DNA of 64,000 bases from an uncultured Flavobacterium sp. Lineage in GTDB: Bacteria; Bacteroidota; Bacteroidia; Flavobacteriales; Flavobacteriaceae. The notes under the pieces are model-generated. The model searched no databases. It was not told the DNA's origin and saw only the letters and a list, made by a program, of their open reading frames with translations. Within the stretch, counting starts at the first letter, position 1, and the number at the start of each line of letters is the position of its first letter. The translations under genes were made by a program, and so were the position numbers. This document shows, in pieces, positions 8,572 through 16,032 of this stretch. The DNA lies in NCBI GenBank assembly GCA_934636265.1, contig CAKUAD010000002.1:1-64000 (forward strand). The letters run 5' to 3'.

Positions 8572-9624
8572 CTACACAATAGCCTTCACCACTGCCTTCT
8601 CAGCTTCCTTGCGGGTGCCGTCAAATCCGTCGACGCCTGAAACCGTAGTGTATTTCAACACGTATTTTTTGCCGGGGTTAAGGCGTTGGTAAACCGATTG
8701 TACCATAAGTGTAGCCTCGTGGTAGCCGCAAAGAATCAGTTTGAGTTTGCCGGGATACGTATTGACGTCGCCAATGGCGTAGATTCCCGGAACATTGGTC
8801 TGATAGTCCAGGGCGTTGTTGACGACGATGGCGTTTTTGTCGATTTCCAGTCCCCAGTTGGCGATTGGCCCTAGTTTAGGCGTAAGTCCAAACAGCGGAA
8901 TGAGAAAATCGCAGGCAATTTCAAGGGTGTTGCCTTCCTGATCGACGGTGATGGATTCCAGTTTTCCGTTTCCGTAAACGCCCGAAATCTCAGCCGGTGT
9001 AACCAGCCTGAGTTTGCCCAGACTTTTGAGTTCCTGAACTTTCTCGACTGAATCCAGCGCGCCGCGAAACTCATTGCGACGGTGGACCAGCGTCACCTCA
9101 CTGGCCACATCGGTCATAAAAATGCTCCAGTCGAGCGCCGAATCACCGCCGCCGGCAATCACCACGCGTTTTCCCCTGAATTTTTCCGGGTCGCGGATAA
9201 AGTAGTCGACGCCTTTGTCTTCGTAATCAGCAAGGTTGTCGAGTTCTGGTTTGCGCGGTTCAAAACTGCCCAATCCGCCGGCAATGGCAACGGCACGGCA
9301 ATGAACCTGCGTTCCCTTGTCGGTGGTAACGATAAAACTGTCATCGGGTTGACGATCGATGGTCTCGGCGCGTTCGCCCAAGGTGAAACCCGGCTGGAAC
9401 TGTTTGATTTGCTCGAGTTGATTTTTCACCAGATCGCCCGCAAGAATTTCCGGGAAGCCCGGAATGTCAAAAATGGGTTTCTTTGGGTACAATTCAGCCA
9501 ACTGTCCACCGGGTTGCGGAAGCGCGTCGATGATGTGACATTTGAGTTTTAAAAGACCGGCTTCAAAGACTGCAAACAGGCCTGTTGGGCCGGCTCCGAT
9601 GATGAGAATATCTGTTTTGATCAT
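8572..9624 (-). CDS. ferredoxin--NADP+ reductase, thioredoxin-reductase-like type
   Basis: The 350-residue flavoprotein has an N-terminal FAD-binding GAGPTG (residues 10-15) and PGGQL, a central NADP-binding GGGDSA and a C-terminal FAD motif YAIGDVNTYPGK. It lacks the redox-active CxxC of thioredoxin reductase, which is the mark of YumC-type ferredoxin/flavodoxin-NADP reductases (EC 1.18.1.2). It would move electrons between NADPH and ferredoxin in the cytoplasm. The Fe-S genes nifU-like and mrp upstream on the same strand fit that role, though its own -7 box (9644-9651) suggests separate initiation. Confidence 0.9.
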   Translation of the reverse strand: MIKTDILIIGAGPTGLFAVFEAGLLKLKCHIIDALPQPGGQLAELYPKKPIFDIPGFPEILAGDLVKNQLEQIKQFQPGFTLGERAETIDRQPDDSFIVTTDKGTQVHCRAVAIAGGLGSFEPRKPELDNLADYEDKGVDYFIRDPEKFRGKRVVIAGGGDSALDWSIFMTDVASEVTLVHRRNEFRGALDSVEKVQELKSLGKLRLVTPAEISGVYGNGKLESITVDQEGNTLEIACDFLIPLFGLTPKLGPIANWGLEIDKNAIVVNNALDYQTNVPGIYAIGDVNTYPGKLKLILCGYHEATLMVQSVYQRLNPGKKYVLKYTTVSGVDGFDGTRKEAEKAVVKAIV

Positions 9625-9643
9625 GGGTTGTTTCGTTACGGGA

Positions 9644-9651
9644 CAAATTTA
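9644..9651 (-). promoter_or_regulatory. -7 box of the ferredoxin-NADP reductase gene
   Basis: TAAATTTG on the minus strand, 19 nt before the ATG. No clear TTG partner. Confidence 0.4.
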
Positions 9652-9692
9652 TTGCGCCCGGGCGGTTGTTTAAATGATTTTTATCAGCCTCC

Positions 9693-9797
9693 GGCGCCGC
9701 GTGAAGGATGGGAGTGGAAATCCTTTATGGCGAAGCCTAAAGATTGAAACGCACAGCCTGACAGCGCCGCAGCCTGCGGAGGCGGTGGCACGCCCAA
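9693..9797 (+). ncRNA. flavo-1-like structured element (copy 1)
   Basis: It shares the purine-rich pattern GGAxxxGAGTGGAAATCCTTT...TAAAGATTGAAACGCACAGC with the elements at 36583 and 54883. A short outer stem, GCGTG (9699-9703) with CACGC (9789-9793), closes it, and the inner CCTTTA/TAAAGA pairs. I recognise this as resembling the flavobacterial RNA called flavo-1, from memory only. The orientation given is the one in which the conserved unpaired bases are purines. On this strand it runs opposite to the flanking genes (nifU-like and the reductase, both minus), so it might instead act in the minus-strand transcript as a processing or termination structure. Confidence 0.45.
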
Positions 9798-9802
9798 AAA
9801 AA

Positions 9803-10045
9803 TCAGGCGATGTTGGATACGGTCTCAATTTGTGGCGCCCATTTTTTGATGGTGGTTTCCACGCCGGCGCGCAAGGTCATGCGGTTGACGCTGCATCCTA
9901 CGCAGGCGCCTTCAAACCGCACCGTGACGTGTTTGTCGTCTTGGATGCTTACCAGCGAGATGTCGCCGCCGTCGGAGTTGAGGAACGGCCGGATCTCATC
10001 GAGTGCTTTGAGGACTTTATCTGTCAGTTCGGTTGTGGTCATCAT
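9803..10045 (-). CDS. NifU-like C-terminal-domain Fe-S scaffold/carrier protein
   Basis: The 80-residue protein consists of one NifU C-terminal domain with the cluster-binding GACVGC (Cys48, Cys51). Such proteins (Nfu type) carry 4Fe-4S clusters to target enzymes. It follows mrp by 75 bp on the same strand, and the two Fe-S factors probably share a transcript. ATG at 10045 (MMTTTEL) and the second Met are both possible starts. The 75-bp gap before it holds TTTTCAAATT repeats that can pair with AATTTGAAAA. Confidence 0.9.
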   Translation of the reverse strand: MMTTTELTDKVLKALDEIRPFLNSDGGDISLVSIQDDKHVTVRFEGACVGCSVNRMTLRAGVETTIKKWAPQIETVSNIA

Positions 10046-10058
10046 TTTTATAATTTTA

Positions 10059-10117
10059 AATTTGAAAATTTGAAGACTCTGGAAAGGGTCATTTTCAAAT
10101 TATCACATTTTCAAATT
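10059..10117. repeat. short inverted/direct repeats in the mrp-nifU spacer
   Basis: AATTTGAAAA (10059-10068) is the perfect complement of TTTTCAAATT, which occurs twice (10092-10101 and 10108-10117). Two alternative hairpins could form in the mRNA just upstream of the nifU-like start. No function is known to me. Confidence 0.5.
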
Positions 10118-10120
10118 GGG

Positions 10121-11254
10121 TCATTTTTTTACGGCGCTGCACCCGGCCATGGTCGTGATTTTGACGGCCTCGGTAGGCGGCAGGTTTTCATTTCTCGATA
10201 CAACTTCTTCTACCACGCGGCGCGCGACGTCAACAAACACATCGGCCACTGGCGATCCGGTTTGCATGGCGGCTGGCCTTCCGTAATCGCCGGCCTCACG
10301 CACAGATTGTACCAGGGGAACCTCGCCCAAGAACGGAACCTGGAGGTCGTCGGCCAGGTTTCGGGCGCCGTGTTGTCCAAAGATATAGTATTTATTTTCA
10401 GGAAGTTCGGCTGGGGTAAAATAGGCCATGTTTTCAATAATGCCTAAAACGGGAACGTTGATAGCCTCCGACATAAACATGCCTACGCCTTTCTTGGCAT
10501 CGGCCAGGGCAACGGCTTGCGGCGTACTCACGACAACGGCACCGGTTACCGGCAGCGATTGCAGGATCGACAGGTGGATGTCGCCGGTTCCGGGCGGAAG
10601 GTCGATGAGTAAAAAGTCGAGTTCGCCCCAGTCGGCGTCAAAAATCATTTGATTGAGCGCCTTGGCTGCCATCGGTCCGCGCCAGATGACGGCCTGCGAC
10701 GGAGCGGTAAAGAAACCGATCGAAAGCATCTTGATCTCATAACTTTCGATGGGTTTCATTTTTGATTTCCCATCGACGTTGACTGAAATTGGCTTTTCAT
10801 TTTCCACATCGAACATGATCGGCATTGACGGGCCGTAGATATCGGCGTCCAGAATACCCACCTTAAAGCCCATATGTGCCAGGGTGACGGCTAGGTTGGC
10901 AGTTACGGTTGACTTTCCTACGCCGCCCTTTCCCGATGCCACGGCCACGATGTTGCTGATGCCCGGAATGGCCTTGCCCTTGGCGGGACCGGCAGGTTTT
11001 TCAGGCGCTTCGACTTTTACATTTACCTTGACGGTGACGTCGTTGGCGTATTTTTCCTGAATAACTTTGCGGATGTCATCCTCGGCGCGCTTGCGGATGT
11101 GCATGGCAGGAGTGCTGATGGTGAGATCAACCACAACCTCATTTCCAAATGTCAGTACGTTGGTGACGGCACCGCTTTCGACCATGTTTTGGCCCTCGCC
11201 GGCAATGGTGATGCCCTGTAGTGCCGTTAGGATTTCTTTTCTGTCTGGTTTCAT
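10121..11254 (-). CDS. apbC: Mrp/ApbC-type Fe-S carrier P-loop ATPase
   Basis: The 377-residue protein has an N-terminal MIP18/DUF59 domain (about 1-85) and then a MinD-like ATPase with the deviant Walker A SGKGGVGKST (107-116). Family members bind and transfer 4Fe-4S clusters. The CPxC motif usually following ENMxxF is missing; the segment reads ENMAYFTPAELPENKYY, as I recall from other Bacteroidetes. A lone Cys is near the C-terminus (MAGCSAVKK), which may serve as ligand. TATCTTTG lies 48 nt upstream. The nifU-like gene follows, so cluster delivery is a safe inference. Confidence 0.9.
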   Translation of the reverse strand: MKPDRKEILTALQGITIAGEGQNMVESGAVTNVLTFGNEVVVDLTISTPAMHIRKRAEDDIRKVIQEKYANDVTVKVNVKVEAPEKPAGPAKGKAIPGISNIVAVASGKGGVGKSTVTANLAVTLAHMGFKVGILDADIYGPSMPIMFDVENEKPISVNVDGKSKMKPIESYEIKMLSIGFFTAPSQAVIWRGPMAAKALNQMIFDADWGELDFLLIDLPPGTGDIHLSILQSLPVTGAVVVSTPQAVALADAKKGVGMFMSEAINVPVLGIIENMAYFTPAELPENKYYIFGQHGARNLADDLQVPFLGEVPLVQSVREAGDYGRPAAMQTGSPVADVFVDVARRVVEEVVSRNENLPPTEAVKITTMAGCSAVKK

Positions 11255-11302
11255 GACTTTACTGCCTTATTTAGACTAAATAGCCGTTGGCGTTTTCGAT
11301 TG

Positions 11303-11310
11303 CAAAGATA
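11303..11310 (-). promoter_or_regulatory. -7 box of the mrp-nifU transcript
   Basis: TATCTTTG on the minus strand, 48 nt before the mrp ATG. Confidence 0.4.
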
Positions 11311-11373
11311 GTCACAATTGCCAATTTAGCATCGGGAATTAACAAATGCAATAGAGTTGTATAACCTGTTGGT

Positions 11374-11685
11374 TTACTCTGGCTGCCAGAAGACTTTTTC
11401 AAAATCCTGAACGCGGTTATCTGCCACGCATATTCCTTCATTTTCCAGCAGTTGCTGCATCAGGTTGGTACCGCCAAAATGGTGCTTGCCTGAGAGCAGA
11501 CCCACGCGATTGACCACGCGGTGCGCCGGGACATCGTCCGGACAGGCGTTCATGGCCCAACCAACCATGCGAGCGGATCCTGATGCGGCCAGAAATTTGG
11601 CGATTGCGCCATACGAGGTGACGCGGCCATACGGAATGCGTCGGGCCACCTGATATACTTTTTCAAAAAAACTGTCCTGGGTCAA
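11374..11685 (-). CDS. alkyltransferase-like (ATL) DNA-binding protein, MGMT family without active cysteine
   Basis: About 103 residues match the DNA-binding domain of O6-alkylguanine-DNA methyltransferase: FFEKVYQVARRIPYGRVTSYG, then VPAHRVVNR, then GLLSGKHHFGG. The catalytic PCHR is PAHR (Ala at residue 54), so it cannot accept alkyl groups. ATL proteins bind alkylated guanine and hand it to nucleotide excision repair. I chose the TTG at 11685 because it overlaps the upstream lysE stop (TTGA) and places the start where the family begins. A TTG at 11712 would add 9 residues and overlap lysE by 31 bp. It is the last gene of trmB-lysE-ATL. Confidence 0.8.
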   Translation of the reverse strand: MTQDSFFEKVYQVARRIPYGRVTSYGAIAKFLAASGSARMVGWAMNACPDDVPAHRVVNRVGLLSGKHHFGGTNLMQQLLENEGICVADNRVQDFEKVFWQPE

Positions 11686-12317
11686 AATCCGTAATGTTGC
11701 GCAATGTTCCAAATGGTCAGCAGCGATACCAGTCCGGTGACAGTGCCAATGATGTAGTTCATGTTCTCGAGCAAAAAGCCGGTGCGCGATTCGAGTTTCT
11801 TAAAAAACATGATGTAACAGTAAAATCCAAAAAAGGTCCCTAGCCCCACACCTAGGGCAAAGGTATAGACATACGGCCGGTCAAAAAAAAAGATGCGGTA
11901 ACTGGCCAGGCTGATGCTCACCAAAACGTAAAACGGAATGGTAAAAAAGTTAAGTGCCGATAGTAACATCCCCATAAAAAATCGGCTCTTGCGGCTGCGG
12001 ATTTTGATTTCCTGATTATCAGGCGGGAGCGATTTGCCTTTCCAGAAAAAATAAACGGTCAGTGTCAGGAATATGGCCAAACCGATTTCGCGCAGTAAGA
12101 GGATGATGTCGGGGTTGCGGTCAAGAAAGCGGGCAAAGATGATGGCGATAAGTACCTGAACTACCAGAATCAAGGTAGCGCCAAGGGCAAAGATCATGGC
12201 GCGCTGCCGTCCTTCGTCCATACCAAGCCGGGCCGCCGTCATGTTGATCATGCCGGGCGGTGTGATGCCGATGGTAGCCGTAATGGCTCCAAGCACAAGC
12301 GGCATGACATATCCCAT
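11682..12317 (-). CDS. LysE/RhtB-family amino-acid exporter
   Basis: The 211-residue membrane protein has about six transmembrane helices and the LysE-type opening, with GxTPPGMINMTAARLGMDEGR after the first helix. Family members export amino acids such as lysine, threonine or homoserine; the substrate cannot be read here. It starts 1 nt after trmB ends and overlaps the ATL gene by a TTGA junction, so all three are co-transcribed. A long charged loop (KIRSRKSRF) separates helices 3 and 4. Confidence 0.8.
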   Translation of the reverse strand: MGYVMPLVLGAITATIGITPPGMINMTAARLGMDEGRQRAMIFALGATLILVVQVLIAIIFARFLDRNPDIILLLREIGLAIFLTLTVYFFWKGKSLPPDNQEIKIRSRKSRFFMGMLLSALNFFTIPFYVLVSISLASYRIFFFDRPYVYTFALGVGLGTFFGFYCYIMFFKKLESRTGFLLENMNYIIGTVTGLVSLLTIWNIAQHYGF

Positions 12318-12318
12318 A

Positions 12319-12993
12319 TCAGTTTATTTTAAACCGAATATACGTAATAGGTTTGTTATTTTCCAAATACAGGCTTTCGTAATGGGTCTGGATTTCAGTC
12401 ACTTCGGCCGGTGCGCCTTCATTGCGGTAAATGTTGTGGTTGGCGTATTCGACGGTATGTCCCAAACCATGCAACAGGCCAAGGGTGTACCCATGCATGA
12501 ATTCGCTGTCGGTCTTAAGATGGATGATGCCGCCGGGCTTGAGGATTCTTTTATATGTGTCCAGAAATGACATGTTGGTCAGGCGGTGCTTGGTGCGCTT
12601 GTACTTGATTTGCGGATCAGGAAAGGTGATCCAGATTTCATCCACTTCGGCGGGAGCAAAAAGCTTGTCGATGAGCTCGATCTGGGTGCGCAAAAATCCG
12701 GCGTTCGAGATATTTTCCTCGACGGCTGTTTTCGCACCGCGCCACATCCTTGCGCCCTTGATGTCGACGCCTATAAAGTTTTTTTCGGGAAACCGCTTGG
12801 CGAGTGCCACGGTGTATTCGCCTTTTCCGCAGCCCAGTTCCAGCACTACAGGACGGTCATTTTTAAAGAAATCCCGTGCCCAGTTACCGCGCAGGGCAAA
12901 ATCGCCGCTCGTGGTTTCATCTCGGCCGGGCTGGATTACATTGGGGAAAGTTTCGTTTTCGCGAAAGCGCTTGAGTTTATTTTTGCTACCCAC
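12319..12993 (-). CDS. trmB: tRNA (guanine-N7-)-methyltransferase
   Basis: The 224-residue enzyme makes m7G46 in tRNA with S-adenosylmethionine. It has the SAM motif VLELGCGKGEYT, then NFIGVDIKGARMW and the TrmB signature ITFPDPQIKYKRTKHRL (canonical FPDPWPKxRHxKRR). The basic N-terminus (MGSKNKLKRFREN) is typical for the Bacteroidetes form. TATTTTTG 15 nt upstream of the ATG is its -7 box, back-to-back with the promoter of the divergent glycosyltransferase. It leads the lysE/ATL operon. Confidence 0.95.
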   Translation of the reverse strand: MGSKNKLKRFRENETFPNVIQPGRDETTSGDFALRGNWARDFFKNDRPVVLELGCGKGEYTVALAKRFPEKNFIGVDIKGARMWRGAKTAVEENISNAGFLRTQIELIDKLFAPAEVDEIWITFPDPQIKYKRTKHRLTNMSFLDTYKRILKPGGIIHLKTDSEFMHGYTLGLLHGLGHTVEYANHNIYRNEGAPAEVTEIQTHYESLYLENNKPITYIRFKIN

Positions 12994-13008
12994 TTTTTAA
13001 CTTTTTGG

Positions 13009-13016
13009 CAAAAATA
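13009..13016 (-). promoter_or_regulatory. -7 box of trmB
   Basis: TATTTTTG on the minus strand, 15 nt before the trmB ATG; part of a divergent promoter pair with 13045-13052. Confidence 0.45.
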
Positions 13017-13044
13017 CGGTAATTATCTCCGGGCGCAATTGCTT

Positions 13045-13052
13045 TATCTTTG
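13045..13052 (+). promoter_or_regulatory. -7 box of the glycosyltransferase gene
   Basis: TATCTTTG, 32 nt before the ATG at 13085 (11 nt before an in-frame GTG at 13064). Confidence 0.45.
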
Positions 13053-13084
13053 TAAAAAAAGCCGTGGACAACGCCAATCGCCAA

Positions 13085-14152
13085 ATGATTTTAGTTGCGC
13101 CGCTCAATTGGGGCCTGGGCCATGCCACGCGCTGCATCCCGGTAATCAGGCAGCTTGAGGCCGTGGGTTTTGCGCCGGTTATCGCATCAGATGGCGCCGC
13201 ACTGCAACTTTTGGAAAAGGAGTTCCCGCATCTGGACGTGCTTGAGTTGCCATCTTATAAAATTGAATATTCAAGAAGCGCTTCGGGATTTAAACGAAAG
13301 ATGCTCCTAAATCTCCCAAAAATCCTGCGTGCCATCCTACAGGAAAAGAAACTGATAAACCGTTGGGTTGAGGAGCACAGGCCTGCGGGCATCATCTCAG
13401 ATAACCGACCGGGCGTGCGTAGCCAATATGTCCCGTCGGTTTATATAACGCACCAACTCAATGTGCGGACGGGGGCGACGTCTTATTTTACGGGTAAACT
13501 CCACCGTTTTCTCATCTCCCGGTTTGACCAATGCTGGGTTCCTGATTTTCAAGGAATGCCCAATCTTTCCGGTCGCTTGGGTCATCTTGAAGAAGCCTGG
13601 GAAAAGGTTCGCTATTTGGGGCCGCTAAGCAGGTTTACCCGACGAGAAATGAATCCGGTTTACGATCTTGCCATCGTATTGTCGGGCCCGGAACCGCAGC
13701 GCACTATGCTGGAAGACAAATTGTTGAAACAAGCCGTTCAGTTTGACGGGCGTGTGCTGATGGTATGCGGAAAAGTTGAGTCGGAGCAGACAAAGCGGGT
13801 TGCGGGCAACGCTGAAATTTACAATTTTATGCCGTCCGGTCAATTGGAGGAGGCGCTTAACCAAAGCAAAATGGTCCTTTCCAGATCAGGATATACCAGT
13901 GTGATGGATTTGGCCCGGCTGCAGTGCAAGGCGTTCTTTATCCCGACGCCCGGTCAGCCCGAACAGGAGTACCTGGCCAAAAAACTGGACGGACAGGGTT
14001 ATGTTCCTTTTTCCACGCAGGATGATTTTAGGATGGATGATTTGTCGCGGGTTGATTTTTACAAGGGATTGCCTGCTGCCGATCCAGTTGCCTGGGATGA
14101 CTTGCTGCAGATTTTCAAGCCTGATTCCCAGCCTCAAACTTGGTCAGCGTAA
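13085..14152 (+). CDS. MurG-like glycosyltransferase
   Basis: This protein of about 355 residues opens with ILVAPLNWGLGHATRC, the Gly-rich loop of GT-B enzymes related to MurG. Its C-terminal half has the nucleotide-sugar-binding pattern (LSRSGYTSVMDLARL, then PTPGQPEQEYLAKKL). It probably transfers a sugar from a UDP-donor to a lipid or cell-envelope acceptor. I prefer the ATG at 13085 because the conserved part starts there; a GTG at 13064 would add 7 residues. The 3' end overlaps the convergent histidine kinase by 38 bp. Confidence 0.8.
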   Translation: MILVAPLNWGLGHATRCIPVIRQLEAVGFAPVIASDGAALQLLEKEFPHLDVLELPSYKIEYSRSASGFKRKMLLNLPKILRAILQEKKLINRWVEEHRPAGIISDNRPGVRSQYVPSVYITHQLNVRTGATSYFTGKLHRFLISRFDQCWVPDFQGMPNLSGRLGHLEEAWEKVRYLGPLSRFTRREMNPVYDLAIVLSGPEPQRTMLEDKLLKQAVQFDGRVLMVCGKVESEQTKRVAGNAEIYNFMPSGQLEEALNQSKMVLSRSGYTSVMDLARLQCKAFFIPTPGQPEQEYLAKKLDGQGYVPFSTQDDFRMDDLSRVDFYKGLPAADPVAWDDLLQIFKPDSQPQTWSA

Positions 14153-15173
14153 AGGAAAACTCGCTGCCTTTTCCGGGATCACTTTTTACCGATACTTTTT
14201 CATTGTGCGCCTCGATGATGTGCTTGACAATCGACAGGCCCAGTCCGGAGCCACCTTCGGCTCTTGATCCGCTTTTGTCGACGCGGTAAAATCGCTCAAA
14301 AACCCGCGGGAGATTTTGCTTTTCAATGCCCTCGCCGTTGTCGGCCACGCGAACAATAACCTTGTCGACACCAAAATCCTCGATGCTCACCTCGGTTGAT
14401 CCTTTTTCTTTTCCGTATTTGATTGAATTCACCAACAGGTTGACGATGACCTGTGCAATTTTTTCCTCATCGCCCACCACCCAGACGTCCTTGGTATACT
14501 TTCGGTCAAAAAGCAGCATGATGTCTTTTTTGGAAGCCTTCATCTCGAGTAAATCAAAGGCGTTCTGCACCACTTTAATGAGTTCAAAGCGCTCCATCCG
14601 GGGCGGTTCTTCGCCCGATTCGAGCCTGGTGATCATGTCCAGATCCTGTACGATGTATATGAGCCGTTCTACGCCTTTTTCAGCGCGCTCCAGGTATTTT
14701 TTTCGCAGCGTTTTATCATTCATCGCCCCGTCGAGCAGCGTCGATAGATAACCCTGTACGGTAAAAAGCGGGGTTTTGAGTTCGTGCGACACATTGCCTA
14801 TGAATTCGCGCCGGAACTGTTCGCGATCCTGAAGCATTTCAATCTGCACGCGTTTGTCGTTTGCAAACTTCTGAACCTCGCGCGTCAGGGTCGATATGTC
14901 GGTGGTAATCGGTTGTCCCTTAAAAGTATCCGAGTCAGGAATGGTCACATCGTCATAAATAATCCTGACTTTTTTGTAGATGTAATTCTCCAGCCGATAC
15001 TGTATCGAGATAAAGGCAAAAACAAAGATGCAGGCGGCGTAAATCAGCGTAACCCGCGCCGAAAATTCAAAGAAGAAATACGTCAGCCCGGCCACGATCA
15101 GCGACGACAACACCGTGATGTAAAGCGATGACCTGACGGCAAAACGATAAGATTTCTTGAATTGTACCGACAT
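14115..15173 (-). CDS. sensor histidine kinase, PhoR-like
   Basis: The 352-residue kinase has two N-terminal transmembrane helices (about 13-36 and 41-58) with almost no periplasmic loop, a linker, the H box VSHELKTP (His130), N box LLVNSIKYG, G1 VADNGEGI, F box FERFYRVDK and G2 GSGLGLSIVKH. It phosphorylates the response regulator encoded immediately upstream, whose stop overlaps its start by 1 bp. The tiny extracytoplasmic loop fits sensing through a partner protein, as in PhoR with the Pst/PhoU complex. The PhoR assignment is inference from architecture and partner type. Confidence 0.88.
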   Translation of the reverse strand: MSVQFKKSYRFAVRSSLYITVLSSLIVAGLTYFFFEFSARVTLIYAACIFVFAFISIQYRLENYIYKKVRIIYDDVTIPDSDTFKGQPITTDISTLTREVQKFANDKRVQIEMLQDREQFRREFIGNVSHELKTPLFTVQGYLSTLLDGAMNDKTLRKKYLERAEKGVERLIYIVQDLDMITRLESGEEPPRMERFELIKVVQNAFDLLEMKASKKDIMLLFDRKYTKDVWVVGDEEKIAQVIVNLLVNSIKYGKEKGSTEVSIEDFGVDKVIVRVADNGEGIEKQNLPRVFERFYRVDKSGSRAEGGSGLGLSIVKHIIEAHNEKVSVKSDPGKGSEFSFTLTKFEAGNQA

Positions 15174-15856
15174 CAGGCCTCTATCTTGTATCCTACGCCT
15201 TTGATGGTTTTAAAAACTTCGTCTCCAATTTTTTCGCGCAATTTGCGGATGTGGACGTCGATGGTTCGGCCACCCACCACTACGTCATTGCCCCAAACCT
15301 TGTCGAGGATTTCCTCGCGCTTAAAAACTTTTCCGGGTTTGGAAGCCAAAAGGTAAAGCAGTTCAAATTCCTTTCTGGGAAGCACCATTTCCTGGCCGTC
15401 CTTGACAATCTTGTACTCTTCGCGGCTAATTTGGATCCCGGCTACCGACAGTGTTCCGGAGGCGGCGGCCTCGTCCTTGAGTCGGCGCAGCAATCCTTTG
15501 ATCTTGCTCACCAAGAGTTTTGGCTTGATGGGTTTGGTGATGTAGTCATCGGCGCCCGCGTCAAATCCGGCTACTTGTGAGTAATCCTCGTTGCGCGCGG
15601 TTAAAAAGGTGATGATGGTGTTTTGAAGTTCGGGAATGTTGCGGATGGCCTCGGTGGCTTCCATTCCGTCCATGTCGGGCATCATGACGTCCATGATGAT
15701 CAAATGCGGGAGTTCGCGTTTGGCTATGGCAACGGCTTCTTTGCCGTTTGATGCCGTAAGGATTTGGTAACCTTCCTGTGAGAGGTTATACCCTACGATT
15801 TCTAAAATATCCGGTTCGTCGTCGACCAGTAATATCCTGATATTCTTTTTTTTCAT
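15173..15856 (-). CDS. OmpR/PhoB-family response regulator
   Basis: The 227-residue regulator has a receiver domain (about 4-120; acidic pocket DDE at 12-14, phospho-acceptor Asp56 in IIMDVMMPD, switch region TKPIKPK) and a C-terminal winged helix (about 135-225) ending GRTIDVHIRKLREKIG...TIKGVGYKIEA. It should bind DNA as a dimer when phosphorylated by the kinase encoded next to it. TAACTTTG 24 nt upstream is its -7 box. The divergent TonB receptor gene shares the 176-bp intergenic region, making it a natural candidate target. Confidence 0.92.
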   Translation of the reverse strand: MKKKNIRILLVDDEPDILEIVGYNLSQEGYQILTASNGKEAVAIAKRELPHLIIMDVMMPDMDGMEATEAIRNIPELQNTIITFLTARNEDYSQVAGFDAGADDYITKPIKPKLLVSKIKGLLRRLKDEAAASGTLSVAGIQISREEYKIVKDGQEMVLPRKEFELLYLLASKPGKVFKREEILDKVWGNDVVVGGRTIDVHIRKLREKIGDEVFKTIKGVGYKIEA

Positions 15857-15880
15857 GCGAAAGATTTGGTTTCAGCAGCG

Positions 15881-15888
15881 CAAAGTTA
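15881..15888 (-). promoter_or_regulatory. -7 box of the two-component operon
   Basis: TAACTTTG on the minus strand, 24 nt before the response regulator ATG. Confidence 0.45.
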
Positions 15889-16032
15889 TGTACAAAAACA
15901 AGCGGATTCAGGCAGTTAACGGTAATTTAATCTGGTAACATTGGCATAATGTTTAAAAAACCAATTCTTAATTACGGGTTAACGACAGCGTTATCCTGCA
16001 GCCGTTCCTTTGCGGCAAATTTTTCTAACACT

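Noticed and set aside
9674..10447. 257-codon plus-strand ORF across nifU and mrp
   Set aside because: It is antisense to two well-recognised Fe-S genes and has no family features; codon content mirrors the real genes.
15901..15985. Possible Pho box (GTTAAC repeats between the response regulator and TonB receptor)
   Set aside because: GTTAAC occurs twice and GGTAAC once, but the spacing does not give a clean direct repeat and I do not know a reliable Bacteroidetes Pho-box consensus, so no site is called.
15949..16032. Longer N-terminus for the TonB receptor
   Set aside because: The first 28 codons would place a polar stretch before an otherwise perfect signal peptide starting at 16033.
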